Both the position numbers and the translations under genes were made by a program. Below, one piece after another: positions 51,740 through 60,450 of a DNA stretch of 63,483 nt (its first letter is position 1; the number at the start of each line of letters is the position of its first letter). The DNA is from an uncultured candidate division WPS-2 bacterium (GTDB lineage: Bacteria > Vulcanimicrobiota > Vulcanimicrobiia > Vulcanimicrobiales > Vulcanimicrobiaceae), in NCBI GenBank assembly GCA_937927945.1, contig CALEYW010000075.1, positions 1-63,483 on the forward strand. The letters run 5' to 3'. The notes beneath the pieces are model-generated. The model was given only the letters and a program-made list of their open reading frames with translations. It was not told the origin of the DNA and made no database searches.

Positions 51740-52076
51740 ACTCGATCTCGTCGACCTCGTCCGCATCGCGGCCGAGGACAAGAAAGCCGAAGACATCGCG
51801 ATCCTCGACCTGGCCGGCCGCACCATCGTCGCCGACACGTTCGTGGTCGTCACCGGCCGCTCGGCGATCCAGACCCGTTCGATCGCCGACGCGATCGTCC
51901 AGCGGGCCGAAGAGGCCGGCCTGCGCCCCCGGACCGAGGGCAACGCGGACGGAGGTTGGATCCTGATCGACCTGGGCCACGTCGTCGCCCACGTCTTCAC
52001 GCCCGAACAGCGGCAATTCTACAATCTCGAACGGCTTTGGGGCCGCGTCGCCGAAGCCCGCGCCGAAGCACAATGA
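51732..52076 (+). CDS. rsfS: Ribosomal silencing factor RsfS, CTG start
   Basis: 114 residues. Binds ribosomal protein uL14 and blocks subunit joining. The family N-terminus, PELDLVDLVRIAAEDKKAED, IAILDLAGRTIVADTFVVVT, lies upstream of any ATG/GTG/TTG (the first is a GTG at 51843, after 37 residues of homology). The only suitable codon is CTG at 51732, seven bases after AGGAG (51720-51724). The rest, NADGGWILIDLGHVVAHVFT and RQFYNLERLWG, is typical. Overlaps yqeK by 8 bp. Confidence 0.93.
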   Translation: MPELDLVDLVRIAAEDKKAEDIAILDLAGRTIVADTFVVVTGRSAIQTRSIADAIVQRAEEAGLRPRTEGNADGGWILIDLGHVVAHVFTPEQRQFYNLERLWGRVAEARAEAQ

Positions 52077-52210
52077 AGCCGAAACCCTACCGTACCAGCC
52101 CGACCAGCCGGCACTGGAATCGCCTGACGAAAGCGTTCGTCTGGATCTTTCTGGTGATCTTCGTCGTCACGTCGGTCGGCGTCGCGCTGTTCGTCGTCAA
52201 CGTCAGATAG
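52073..52210 (+). CDS. Small single-pass membrane protein
   Basis: 45 residues from the ATG at 52073, overlapping the rsfS stop (ATGA). A basic N-terminus (KPKPYRTSPTSRHWNRLTK) precedes one membrane helix (FVWIFLVIFVVTSVGVALFV), N-in orientation by the positive-inside rule. No family recognised. Supported by the coupling to rsfS. Confidence 0.6.
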   Translation: MKPKPYRTSPTSRHWNRLTKAFVWIFLVIFVVTSVGVALFVVNVR

Positions 52211-52270
52211 GGCTCGCTCGCAACTTCTCGGCCGGGGCGGGGTACTGGTATCACGGAGGACACCCCACCG

Positions 52271-53275
52271 ATGAAATTCCTTGCGGCCTTGGCCGCGCTC
52301 ACCGTCGCGGTCGCGACGACCGTCGTCCCGGCGTTCGCGCGGACCAGTTACGTGATCGACGACGCGCACATGCTCTCGGCGACCGCGATCGCGCAGATCA
52401 ACCAGAAGGTCGGCGATTTCAACGCGCAAACCGGCAAGGAAGTCGTCGTCGTGACGACGCCGTCGCTGAACGGAGAAACCGTCGCGGCGGCCGCCGAGCG
52501 CGCATTCGCCCAGCAGCAGGTCAACGGCGTCGAGATCTTCATCGCCAAGACCGAGAAGAAGATCCAGATTCTCGGCGATCGAGCATCGCGGCAGTTCTTC
52601 CCGAGCGGCTCGTTCCAGACGATCTATCAGGCGATGCGGGGTGACTTCAACTCCGGCAGCGTCGATCAAGGCGTCGAGACCGGCGTCGATCTGGTCATCA
52701 ACACGTATCGCGGTCACGAATCCTCGCTCCACCGTCAGCCGGTCGGTGCAAGCGGCGGGGTGACGCATCGCAGCAACACCGGAGGCGGTTTCAGCATGGG
52801 TTGGATTTGGTGGATCATCGCCCTCGCGCTCATCTTTTTCATCATCCGCGGAATCTTCCGCGCGATGTCCGGCCCGCGCATGATGCCGCCGGGCTACGGC
52901 GGACCCGGCTACGGCGGCCCGGGTTACGGCGGCGGTCCCGGCTACGGCGGGATGGGCGGTGGAATGGGCATGGGCGGCGGCGGCTTCTGGAGCGGATTGC
53001 TCGGCGGCCTCGGCGGCGCGTGGCTCGGCAACGAGATCTTCGGCGGCAACCGCGGCAATTTCGGCGGCGACGGCGGCGGCTACGGAGCAGCGGGCATGGA
53101 TCCCGGCAGCAACCCTGACGCAAGCGGCTGGCAAAACGATGCCGGTCAAGCCGACGTTTCCAACGCCGGCGGCGGCGGCTGGGGCGACTCCAGCGGCGGA
53201 GACTCCGGCGGCGGCTGGGGCGGCGGCGGCGACGGTGGCGGCGGCGGCGGCGGAGATTCCGGCGGCGGCTGGTAG
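52271..53275 (+). CDS. TPM-domain protein (YgcG-like) with Gly-rich tail
   Basis: 334 residues. Signal peptide (MKFLAALAALTVAVATTVVP, cleavage after AFA). The TPM domain spans about residues 28-150: VIDDAHMLSATAIAQINQKV, TGKEVVVVTTPSLNGETV, VEIFIAKTEKKIQILGD. One membrane helix at about 178-196 (IWWIIALALIFFIIRGIFR) is followed by a long Gly/Tyr/Asp-rich region (PGYGGPGYGGP; GGGGDGGGGGG). ATG has GGAGG upstream. TPM proteins act in membrane-protein turnover or photosystem repair; here the role is unknown. Ends before a good terminator. Confidence 0.9.
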   Translation: MKFLAALAALTVAVATTVVPAFARTSYVIDDAHMLSATAIAQINQKVGDFNAQTGKEVVVVTTPSLNGETVAAAAERAFAQQQVNGVEIFIAKTEKKIQILGDRASRQFFPSGSFQTIYQAMRGDFNSGSVDQGVETGVDLVINTYRGHESSLHRQPVGASGGVTHRSNTGGGFSMGWIWWIIALALIFFIIRGIFRAMSGPRMMPPGYGGPGYGGPGYGGGPGYGGMGGGMGMGGGGFWSGLLGGLGGAWLGNEIFGGNRGNFGGDGGGYGAAGMDPGSNPDASGWQNDAGQADVSNAGGGGWGDSSGGDSGGGWGGGGDGGGGGGGDSGGGW

Positions 53276-53303
53276 CCGCAACCCGCACCTACGACAGCAA
53301 AAC

Positions 53304-53327
53304 AGCGCCCGGGGAAACCCGGGCGCT
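53304..53327 (+). terminator. Hairpin between convergent TPM gene and cysE
   Basis: 10-bp GC-rich stem (AGCGCCCGGG / CCCGGGCGCT) with a stable GAAA tetraloop, followed by CGTTGTCATTGT. Probably terminates the TPM-gene transcript and may serve cysE from the other side. Confidence 0.7.
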
Positions 53328-53351
53328 CGTTGTCATTGTCAGGAGCGACGC

Positions 53352-54188
53352 TTAAATCTGGAAGTCGAGGAAGAAGTCTTGGTCCATCGTTTGGGCTGGG
53401 AGCTCGCCGTGCGATTGGCGCACGATGCGGGCCGGAATGCCGGCGACCGTCGTCCACGGGGGGACGGGACGCAAGACGACGCTGCCGGCCGCGATGTTCG
53501 CGCCTTCACCGATGGTGACGTTGCCGAGCACGGTTGCGCCGGCGCCGAGCAGCACGCCGCGCGCGACCTTCGGATGACGATCGCCGCTCTCTTTGCCGGT
53601 GCCGCCGAGCGTGACCCCGTGCAGCATCGAGACGTCGTCGCCGACGACGGCAGTCTCGCCGATCACGACGCCCGTTCCGTGATCGATGAACACGCCGCGT
53701 CCGAACCGCGCACCGGGATGGATATCGATGGCGAACACGTCGTTCGCGCGGCCTTCGAGGAACGTCGCGAGTTCCGGGCGGCCGCCGGTCCACAGTGCGT
53801 GCGCGACGCGATGCCACTGCAGCGCTTGAAAGCCCTTGGCGTAGGCAAACGGCGTCACGTGATCGTGATACGCCGGATCGCGCGCGACGCTCGCGATCAA
53901 GTCGATCGCGGCACTCTCGACGATGTCGGGATGATCGCGCAGCACGCCAACGACGAGCGCGACGAGCTCGCCTTCGCCGGCATCCTCGCAGGCGAGCTTT
54001 GCCCCGAGCAGATGAGCGAGTCCATCGGCAAACGACGTGCGGTTGAGAACGCAGCGGTGCAGCATCGCGCCGAGGATCGGCTCCGCCGCAACGATCCGCT
54101 CCGCGTCGGCTCGCAGGGTCGCCCAAAGGGTTTCGACTGCCGGACCCTCGATCGGGATCGACGGTCGCGCAGAATCGGACACGCTCAT
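53352..54188 (-). CDS. cysE: Serine O-acetyltransferase
   Basis: 278 residues from the ATG at 54188. Makes O-acetylserine for cysteine synthesis. The N-terminal helical domain (LWATLRADAERIVAAEPILG; ACEDAGEGELVALVVGVLRD) precedes the left-handed beta-helix with hexapeptide repeats: AFAIDIHPGARFGRGVFIDH, GTGVVIGETAVVGDDVSMLH (catalytic His), GVTLGGTGKESGDRHPKVAR, GVLLGAGATVLGNVTIGEGA. The C-terminal tail ends in Ile (DFQI), as needed to dock into cysteine synthase. Overlaps the upstream hydrolase gene by 4 bp. Confidence 0.95.
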   Translation of the reverse strand: MSVSDSARPSIPIEGPAVETLWATLRADAERIVAAEPILGAMLHRCVLNRTSFADGLAHLLGAKLACEDAGEGELVALVVGVLRDHPDIVESAAIDLIASVARDPAYHDHVTPFAYAKGFQALQWHRVAHALWTGGRPELATFLEGRANDVFAIDIHPGARFGRGVFIDHGTGVVIGETAVVGDDVSMLHGVTLGGTGKESGDRHPKVARGVLLGAGATVLGNVTIGEGANIAAGSVVLRPVPPWTTVAGIPARIVRQSHGELPAQTMDQDFFLDFQI

Positions 54189-55111
54189 GCCCTCTCGGAC
54201 CCGGACGCCGCGGCGCTTCGTTGCAGTTCCGAGGCTTCGGGAACACGCTCGCCGCGCAGGAACGCCGTCAGCATCGCGTTCACCGTCTCGGGCGCTTCTT
54301 GCTGCACCCAATGCGAGACGTTGGGCAGATAGCGCAAGGTCAGATCGCGGACGTACCGGTCGGTACCATACGTCGTCTCCTTACACAACGCGACGTCTTC
54401 TTCACCCCACACCATCAACGTCGGCACCCCGATCACCGGGACGCCGAGCTTCATCTGCTCGCGAATTCCGCCGCCGCGGAAGTTCGCGCGGTACCAATTG
54501 ATCATCGCCGTCAGCGCGCCGGGCTGCGCCGCGTTCTCGCGGTACACGTTGAGCACGTCGCGCGGAAAACGTGCCTTGTCGATCGCGCTGCCGCGGATCA
54601 ACCCCGCTATCGGCGCGGCGTGGTTGCGGCCCAACATCAGTTCCGGCAGCCAGGGAAGTTGAAAAAAACCGACGTACCGGGACTTCTTGCGCTGCGCCGG
54701 CAGATGCTTCGCAACGTCGCGAAAGATCATCGGGTGGGGAACGTTCATGATCACGAGCTTCTCGAGCGGGCGCGTTCCGCGGATCGCGAACCACCACGCG
54801 ACGATCGCGCCCCAATCGTGCGCGATCAGCGTCACCGATGTGGCGCCGGACGCGTCGATCAGCGCGGCGACGTCGGCGAGCAAGTGCTTGAGCGAATACG
54901 CCATCATTTCACGCGGCCGGCTCGACTTGCCGTAGCCGCGCTGGTTCGGCGCCCATACGCGATAGCCGAGCTCCGCGAGCAGCGGGCCCTGCAAGCGCCA
55001 CGAGTGCGCGTGCTCGGGGAAACCGTGCAGGCACAAGGCCAGGCGATCGCCCGAGCCCCACTCCTCGACCTCGAACTGCTGGCCGTTCGCAGCGACCGTT
55101 CTGGTGCCCAT
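54185..55111 (-). CDS. Alpha/beta hydrolase, epoxide-hydrolase-like
   Basis: 308 residues from ATG 55111. LALCLHGFPEHAHSWRLQGP has the HGFP oxyanion motif, RVWAPNQRGYGKSSRP is typical of the epoxide hydrolase branch, SVTLIAHDWGAIVAWWFAIR carries the nucleophile Asp in HDWG (as in soluble epoxide hydrolases, not Ser), and LRYLPNVSHWVQQEAPETVN carries the catalytic His. A lid region with Tyr lies between. Haloalkane dehalogenase is an alternative. Coupled to cysE by a 4-bp overlap; the relation is not clear. Confidence 0.88.
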   Translation of the reverse strand: MGTRTVAANGQQFEVEEWGSGDRLALCLHGFPEHAHSWRLQGPLLAELGYRVWAPNQRGYGKSSRPREMMAYSLKHLLADVAALIDASGATSVTLIAHDWGAIVAWWFAIRGTRPLEKLVIMNVPHPMIFRDVAKHLPAQRKKSRYVGFFQLPWLPELMLGRNHAAPIAGLIRGSAIDKARFPRDVLNVYRENAAQPGALTAMINWYRANFRGGGIREQMKLGVPVIGVPTLMVWGEEDVALCKETTYGTDRYVRDLTLRYLPNVSHWVQQEAPETVNAMLTAFLRGERVPEASELQRSAAASGSERA

Positions 55112-55160
55112 CGCGAGTTTGGTTCCGCGCCACACCCGGCGAGACCCGGAGTGCCTCGGG

Positions 55161-55268
55161 TCAGCCCGTCGGCTTCGGCGGCGGCTCCGCGCGGAAGGCC
55201 GGAAAGCCTTGCTTCAGCCGTAAACGCGCGCTGGTGCGCACCGAGAGCGGGGTGTACTTGCGGTTCAC
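55161..55268 (-). CDS. Possible 35-residue basic protein coupled to comEA
   Basis: The GTG at 55268 overlaps the comEA stop by 4 bp (GTGA). Product VNRKYTPLSVRTSARLRLKQ continuing to a Pro-rich end (AEPPPKPTG). Too short to assign. Kept because this genome uses the GTGA overlap repeatedly for real gene pairs. Confidence 0.3.
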   Translation of the reverse strand: MNRKYTPLSVRTSARLRLKQGFPAFRAEPPPKPTG

Positions 55269-55885
55269 CGTGCGACAACGTACGGTAGAACGGCGTCCAA
55301 GCGCCGATCGGTGAAGCCGGCGACGTCGAGCAGCTCGTCGACCGAGGCGAAGGGGCCGTTCGCGGATCGGAACGCGACGATTCGCTCGGCCAAACCGGGC
55401 CCGATCCCCGGAATCGATGCGAGCGTCGACGGATCGGCGCGGTTGAGATCGATCAGCCCGCTCGGCGGAACCGACGCCGCGCGGGCTCGGCCCTTGCGCA
55501 CTCGTCGATGCGGCCCGGCGAGCCGGCGGCCGTGGGCCCGCACCGGCGTCGCCCCGCGCGCCGTCACGACGATCTCGTCGCCATCGGCGACGTGGGCGGC
55601 CAGATTCACCGCCAAGCGGTCGGCGTCGGGGCGCAGTCCGCCGGCCTGCGCTACGGCGTCGCCGACACGGTCCCCCGGGCGCACCCGGTACACCCCGGGG
55701 CGGAGAACCTCGCCCGCGACGTAGACTAGCGCCGTCTCCGGCGTTCGGCGTCCAGCGCGCGCGGCGGGCGACGGCGTCGTCCAGCCGTCGGAGGCGGTCG
55801 CCGTGGCGCTCGGCGCGGCGGAGGGCCGGAACCAGAGGAACAAGCCGAGCGCGAGCGCTGCGCCGGCATACACGAGGAGTCGCAC
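55265..55885 (-). CDS. comEA: ComEA-like DNA-uptake protein (SLBB + helix-hairpin-helix)
   Basis: 206 residues. N-terminal membrane anchor (MRLLVYAGAALALGLFLWF), a Ser/Ala/Thr-rich linker, an SLBB domain (VYVAGEVLRPGVYRVRPGDR; VGDAVAQAGGLRPDADRLAV), a basic linker, and a C-terminal HhH2 domain: GLIDLNRADPSTLASIPGIG, PGLAERIVAFRSANGPFASV, DELLDVAGFTDRRLDAVLPY. Binds incoming double-stranded DNA at the outer face of the membrane in natural transformation. comEC is not in the window. Divergent from leuS. Confidence 0.92.
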   Translation of the reverse strand: MRLLVYAGAALALGLFLWFRPSAAPSATATASDGWTTPSPAARAGRRTPETALVYVAGEVLRPGVYRVRPGDRVGDAVAQAGGLRPDADRLAVNLAAHVADGDEIVVTARGATPVRAHGRRLAGPHRRVRKGRARAASVPPSGLIDLNRADPSTLASIPGIGPGLAERIVAFRSANGPFASVDELLDVAGFTDRRLDAVLPYVVAR

Positions 55886-55963
55886 GCCGCTCCTTCACGC
55901 CGGAGGCTGCGCGCGGCAAGCCGCGCGGAGGGCCGGACCGCCGCCCCGACGCACCAACGCCGG

Positions 55964-58453
55964 ATGCCCGACGAGAGGAGTTACGATTTCCGCGCGGTGG
56001 AGCGCGGCTGGCAAGAGCGCTGGGAACGTGAGGGGATCTACGTCGCCCACGACGACGATCCGCGCGAGAAGTACTACGTGCTCGAGATGCTGCCGTATCC
56101 GTCGGGCGATCTTCACGTCGGACACGCCAAGAACTACACGCTCGGCGACGCGATCGCGCGCCTGCAGCGGATGCGCGGCTTCAACGTCATGCACCCCATG
56201 GGCTGGGACGCCTTCGGGCTGCCGGCGGAGAACGCCGCGATCCAGCGCGGCATCGATCCCGAGACCTGGACCCGCTCGAACATCGAAAACATGCGCCGTC
56301 AGATCAAGCTGATGGGTACCGGGTACGACTGGACGCGCGAGTTCGCGACCTGCGATCCGGAGTATTACCAATGGAACCAGTGGTTCTTCGTGCGCATGTT
56401 CGAGCAGGGGCTGGCATACAAGCGCGAAGCGCCGGTGAACTGGTGCCCGGTCGACCAGACGGTGCTCGCCAACGAACAGGTCGAGGACGGGCGGTGCTGG
56501 CGCTGCGGCGCGGCCGTCGAGCGGCGCAACCTCGCGCAGTGGAACTTCAAGATCACCGACTACGTCGACCGGCTGCTGGGCGGCCTCGACCGCTTGACCG
56601 GCTGGCCCGAGCGCATTCGCACGATGCAGCGCAATTGGATCGGCCGCAGCGAGGGCGCGACGTTCTCGTTCGAGATCGAAAACCTCGATGCGAAGATCGA
56701 CGTGTTCACCACGCGCGTCGACACGCTGTTCGGCGCGACGTTCGTCGCCGTCGCGCCGGAGCACCCGGTCGTCGCGCGCATCCTCGAACGCTTTCCGAAG
56801 GCTCGCAAGCGCGTCGAGGAATTCGCCGCCGGTTTGCGCAGCAAGAGCGAACTCGAGCGCACGCAGCTGATGGAGAAGACCGGCGTGCCGACCGGCGCGT
56901 ACGCGATCAACCCGCTCTCGCGCGAACACATTCCGATCTGGGTGACCAACTACGTCCTGGCCGAGTACGGCACGGGCGCCGTGATGGGCGTTCCCGCGCA
57001 CGACCAGCGTGACTTCGAGTTCGCCAAGAAGCACGCGCTGCCGATCGCGCAGGTGATCACGACGCTCGACGGCTCGCTGCACGCGCCGCTCGAAGCCGCC
57101 TACGAAGACGACGGCAAGCTGATGGCGTCGGGCGACTACACCGGGATGAAGTCCGCGGCCGCGCGGCGCGCAATCGCCCTGCGGCTCGAGGCGATGGGCC
57201 GCGGCAAGCTCACCGTGAACTATCGCATCCGGGACTGGCTGGTCTCACGCCAGCGCTATTGGGGAACGCCGATCCCGATCGTCTACTGTCCGGTGGACGG
57301 GATGGTCGGCGTGCCGGACGATCAGCTGCCGGTGCTGCTGCCGAAGGACGTGCAGTTCACCGGTCAGGGCTCGCCGCTGGCCAACGACGCGGCGTTCATG
57401 AACACGACGTGCCCGAGGTGCGGCGGTGCGGCGACCCGCGATCCCGATACGATGGACACGTTCGTCGACTCCTCGTGGTACTACGTGCGCTACCTCGACC
57501 CGCGCAACGCGAAGGCACCGTTCGACAAAGCCAAAGCATCGGCGTGGATGCCGGTCGATCAGTATATCGGCGGCGCCGAACACGCCGTGCTGCATTTGCT
57601 GTACGCGCGCTTCTTCTGCATGTTTCTGCACGACCAAGGCTATCTGGACGGCGACGATGACGAACCGTTCACGCGGCTGTTCAATCAGGGCACGCTGCTG
57701 TACGGCGGCGAGAAGATGTCGAAGTCGCGCGGCAACGTGGTGGGCATCGACGAGACGGTCGAGCGCTACGGCGTCGACGCGATGCGGCTGTTCTTGCTGA
57801 AGGCCGCGCCGCCGGAAGACGCGCTGGATTGGACGGACGAGGGAATCATCGGACGCGTCCGCTTCGTACAGCGCGTATGGCGCGCCGCCGAACCGCTCTG
57901 CGGCGTTGCGCGGAACGCGCCGCTCGACCGCCTGCCGGAGATGCGCGGCGACGCGCAGCGCGAACTCGTGCGCGCGCTGCACGTCGCGCTGGACTCGGGG
58001 CAAGGCGAGACCGCAACGCAACGCTTCCACTACAACGTCACGACGGCCAAACTCGACGAGCTGATCAACCTGCTGACCGCGACGCTGCGCCTGCCCGACG
58101 CCGCCAAGGACCCCGCGATCCGGTACGTCGTGCACGCGCTGCCGATCGTGCTGGCACCGTTTGCGCCGCACATCGCCGACGAACTCTGGTCGCGGATGGG
58201 CTACGAGCACAGCGTCCACCAGGAGCGCTGGATTCAACCCGATGCGGCCGCGCTCGCGGTCGACGAGATCACGCTGGTCGTTCAGGTCAACGGCAAAGTT
58301 CGGGCCAGGGTCGCGGCCGCACCGGGAATCAGCGAGGACGACGCGTTCGCCCTCGCGATGCGTGAGCCGAACGTTCTGGCCCAGCTCGAAGGCAAACAGG
58401 TCCGAAAGCGGATTTTCGTCCCGAACAAGTTGCTCAACGTCGTCGCTGCCTAG
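55964..58453 (+). CDS. leuS: Leucyl-tRNA synthetase
   Basis: 829 residues. Class I synthetase: YVLEMLPYPSGDLHVGHAKN holds the HIGH motif as HVGH, MGWDAFGLPAENAAIQ follows. The zinc knuckle is NWCPVDQTVLANEQVEDGRC and the CWRC following it. The CP1 editing domain has FTTRVDTLFGATFVAVAPEH and AVMGVPAHDQRDFEFA (the editing Asp). GGEKMSKSRGNVVGID is the KMSKS loop. The C-terminal domain is present (VVQVNGKVRARVAAAPG). ATG at 55964; the Shine-Dalgarno is weak. Confidence 0.97.
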   Translation: MPDERSYDFRAVERGWQERWEREGIYVAHDDDPREKYYVLEMLPYPSGDLHVGHAKNYTLGDAIARLQRMRGFNVMHPMGWDAFGLPAENAAIQRGIDPETWTRSNIENMRRQIKLMGTGYDWTREFATCDPEYYQWNQWFFVRMFEQGLAYKREAPVNWCPVDQTVLANEQVEDGRCWRCGAAVERRNLAQWNFKITDYVDRLLGGLDRLTGWPERIRTMQRNWIGRSEGATFSFEIENLDAKIDVFTTRVDTLFGATFVAVAPEHPVVARILERFPKARKRVEEFAAGLRSKSELERTQLMEKTGVPTGAYAINPLSREHIPIWVTNYVLAEYGTGAVMGVPAHDQRDFEFAKKHALPIAQVITTLDGSLHAPLEAAYEDDGKLMASGDYTGMKSAAARRAIALRLEAMGRGKLTVNYRIRDWLVSRQRYWGTPIPIVYCPVDGMVGVPDDQLPVLLPKDVQFTGQGSPLANDAAFMNTTCPRCGGAATRDPDTMDTFVDSSWYYVRYLDPRNAKAPFDKAKASAWMPVDQYIGGAEHAVLHLLYARFFCMFLHDQGYLDGDDDEPFTRLFNQGTLLYGGEKMSKSRGNVVGIDETVERYGVDAMRLFLLKAAPPEDALDWTDEGIIGRVRFVQRVWRAAEPLCGVARNAPLDRLPEMRGDAQRELVRALHVALDSGQGETATQRFHYNVTTAKLDELINLLTATLRLPDAAKDPAIRYVVHALPIVLAPFAPHIADELWSRMGYEHSVHQERWIQPDAAALAVDEITLVVQVNGKVRARVAAAPGISEDDAFALAMREPNVLAQLEGKQVRKRIFVPNKLLNVVAA

Positions 58454-58459
58454 CCTCGC

Positions 58460-58479
58460 CCGCCGAAAAAGTACGGCGG
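58460..58479 (+). terminator. Possible weak terminator after leuS
   Basis: CCGCCG / CGGCGG, a 6-bp stem with loop AAAAAGTA, followed by ACCTTCCTTT a few bases on. Short but correctly placed after the leuS stop. Confidence 0.35.
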
Positions 58480-58564
58480 CGGACCTTCCTTTAGACAAGT
58501 ATTAGAGGAATAGCAAGCGGGCCGCGGCAAGTGTGCGCCCTCACGTCTTTCGAGGAGGTCTGCC

Positions 58565-59812
58565 TTGCGCTTGCATCGAGCAACTCTCTCACTCGGTCTG
58601 GCAGGCGGCATCGCCCTGACGGCTCTCCTCGCGGCCTGCGGCGGCGGCGGATCGTCGCCGCCGCCGACGGTTAGCGGGCCCACCGCGACACCCGTTCCGA
58701 GCGCGACGCCGACGCCGGCGCCCAGTTCCACGACGCTCCCGGTTCCGACGTCGGCCGGCACGCTTGCCTTGCCGACGTTGAGCGGCTTCGGCGTGACCTT
58801 CCAAATCGCGGCCGGTGCACCGTCGGGGACGACCATCACCGCGACCGAATCGCTCGGCGCGCCGGCGAACGCACCGGCGCCTTCGTCAGCGCGGCGCCGC
58901 GAGGCGATCGCGGGCGCGACTAATGTCTTCTACGTGACCGTGACGCTGTCGCAGACGGTCTTGGCGCAGATTTTCACCGGCGAGAACCTCGCGTTCCCGA
59001 GCACGCTTCCGGCGAGCGCGCAATACTTCGCCGAGGTCGACGACATCACGTCGGCGCCCGCGACGAAAATCGGCTCCTTCGGACCGGCGACGGTGGCGAG
59101 CCTGGTGGCAGCGTTCACCAACAACTGCCCCTGCGTGTCGCCGACCCTGACGGTCGGACACACGTACCTCTTCCAGTTCTACTACACAGCGAGCACCGCA
59201 ACGTCGACACCGACCCCCACGCCGACAGCGACGGCCACGGCCACAGGCACTCCGACGACCACTGCGACACCGACAGCGACCCCGACCCCGACCCCGAGTT
59301 CGTCACCGAGCGTGAACCCGAACTACGTGTTCAACGGAACGACGACTTCGCAACCGTTCACGTCAACCGGCGGAACGATTTCGGTCGGACCCTATCAGAA
59401 CGTCCAGCTCGACACGACCTGGGGCCAGAACACCGCGAGTTCCACCACGCTCACAGCGAGCCTCGCGAGCGGAAACGGCGACATCACGCCAAACACGTTC
59501 CCGCTCAACACCGCAAACGGGCACGTGGTGACCTACCTCGAGTTCACTGCCACGCCGGACACGTCGTTCACTCTAACACCGAAGGCGGTCTTCACGCTGA
59601 CCTCTCCGGCGTCGTTCAACGGCGCCACTTGCTACCTCTACTCGCTCAATACTGGGAGTGGGTCGACCCCGACGTGGAGGCAAGCCATCGGCCCAGCCAC
59701 GCCATCAGCGAGCACCGTGACGTTCCAGCCGGCATCACTGTCGCCGAACACGGTCGACGTCGGCAACCCGAGCAACGGCAACCAGGCGTACCTGTCCCTG
59801 GCCTGCCAATAG
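58565..59812 (+). CDS. Lipoprotein with Thr/Pro-rich low-complexity linkers
   Basis: 415 residues from TTG 58565, with GAGGAGG upstream. Signal peptide with lipobox (SLGLAGGIALTALLAAC, then GGGG). Two Thr/Pro/Ser-rich linkers, about residues 32-60 (TATPVPSATPTPAP) and 212-248 (TPTPTPTATATATG), separate two beta-rich domains that have no recognised family. The linkers look like flexible stalks that place the domains away from the membrane. TP-type tandem codon repeats in the DNA make this region prone to length change. Function unknown. Confidence 0.75.
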   Translation: MRLHRATLSLGLAGGIALTALLAACGGGGSSPPPTVSGPTATPVPSATPTPAPSSTTLPVPTSAGTLALPTLSGFGVTFQIAAGAPSGTTITATESLGAPANAPAPSSARRREAIAGATNVFYVTVTLSQTVLAQIFTGENLAFPSTLPASAQYFAEVDDITSAPATKIGSFGPATVASLVAAFTNNCPCVSPTLTVGHTYLFQFYYTASTATSTPTPTPTATATATGTPTTTATPTATPTPTPSSSPSVNPNYVFNGTTTSQPFTSTGGTISVGPYQNVQLDTTWGQNTASSTTLTASLASGNGDITPNTFPLNTANGHVVTYLEFTATPDTSFTLTPKAVFTLTSPASFNGATCYLYSLNTGSGSTPTWRQAIGPATPSASTVTFQPASLSPNTVDVGNPSNGNQAYLSLACQ

Positions 59813-59856
59813 ACGGGGCGCATCTTCGGCGCGGACGAGTTGGTCAATACAATTGC

Positions 59857-60450
59857 ATGACCTACGAACTCCGCGCCGACGATGCGCTGATCGTCACCGA
59901 TCCGCAGCATGACTTCCTGCCCGGCGGGGCGCTCGCGGTGGCCGAAGGTGAGCGGATCTTCGCGCCGCTGAACGCGCTCGCGCAGCGCTTCGCGCGGGTC
60001 TACGCGACGCGTGATTGGCACCCGGCGGATCATTCGTCGTTCGCGCAATACGGCGGCCCGTGGCCGGTGCACTGCGTCGCCGGCTCGCACGGCGCGCAGA
60101 TCGACGCGCGACTCGAGCTCGCGAACGTCGATACGATCGTCGACAAGGGAACCGCGCGCGAGACCGACGGGTACAGCGCCTTCGCGTCGACCGGCCTCGC
60201 CGGCGACCTGCGCTCGCACGGCATCCGCCGCGTCTTCATCGGCGGTCTGGCGACTGACTACTGCGTGAAGGCGAGCGCGCTCGAAGCGCGCGCCGCCGGT
60301 TTCGAGGCGGTCGTGCTCGAGGACGCCTCGGCCGCCGTCAACGTCGACCCGAGCGACGAAGCGCGCGCTCTCGCCGAACTGCGCGACGCCGGCGTCCAGA
60401 TCGCGAAGAGCACCGAACTGCGCGGAAACGCCCGTCCCGTACGGCGCTAG
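59857..60450 (+). CDS. pncA: Nicotinamidase
   Basis: 197 residues. Hydrolyses nicotinamide to nicotinate in NAD salvage. DALIVTDPQHDFLPGGALAV carries the catalytic Asp15, RDWHPADHSSF and PVHCVAGSHGAQI carry the metal ligands (Asp53, His55, His72), TIVDKGTARETDGYSAF the catalytic Lys97, and IGGLATDYCVKASALEA the nucleophile Cys136. The complete triad is present. Its 3' end overlaps the 5' coding end of the permease. Confidence 0.95.
   Translation: MTYELRADDALIVTDPQHDFLPGGALAVAEGERIFAPLNALAQRFARVYATRDWHPADHSSFAQYGGPWPVHCVAGSHGAQIDARLELANVDTIVDKGTARETDGYSAFASTGLAGDLRSHGIRRVFIGGLATDYCVKASALEARAAGFEAVVLEDASAAVNVDPSDEARALAELRDAGVQIAKSTELRGNARPVRR

Noticed and set aside
59841..59859. Promoter with TACAAT just before pncA
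   Set aside because: The hexamer ends only 3 bases before the ATG, which would put the transcript start inside the gene, and no -35 is present.
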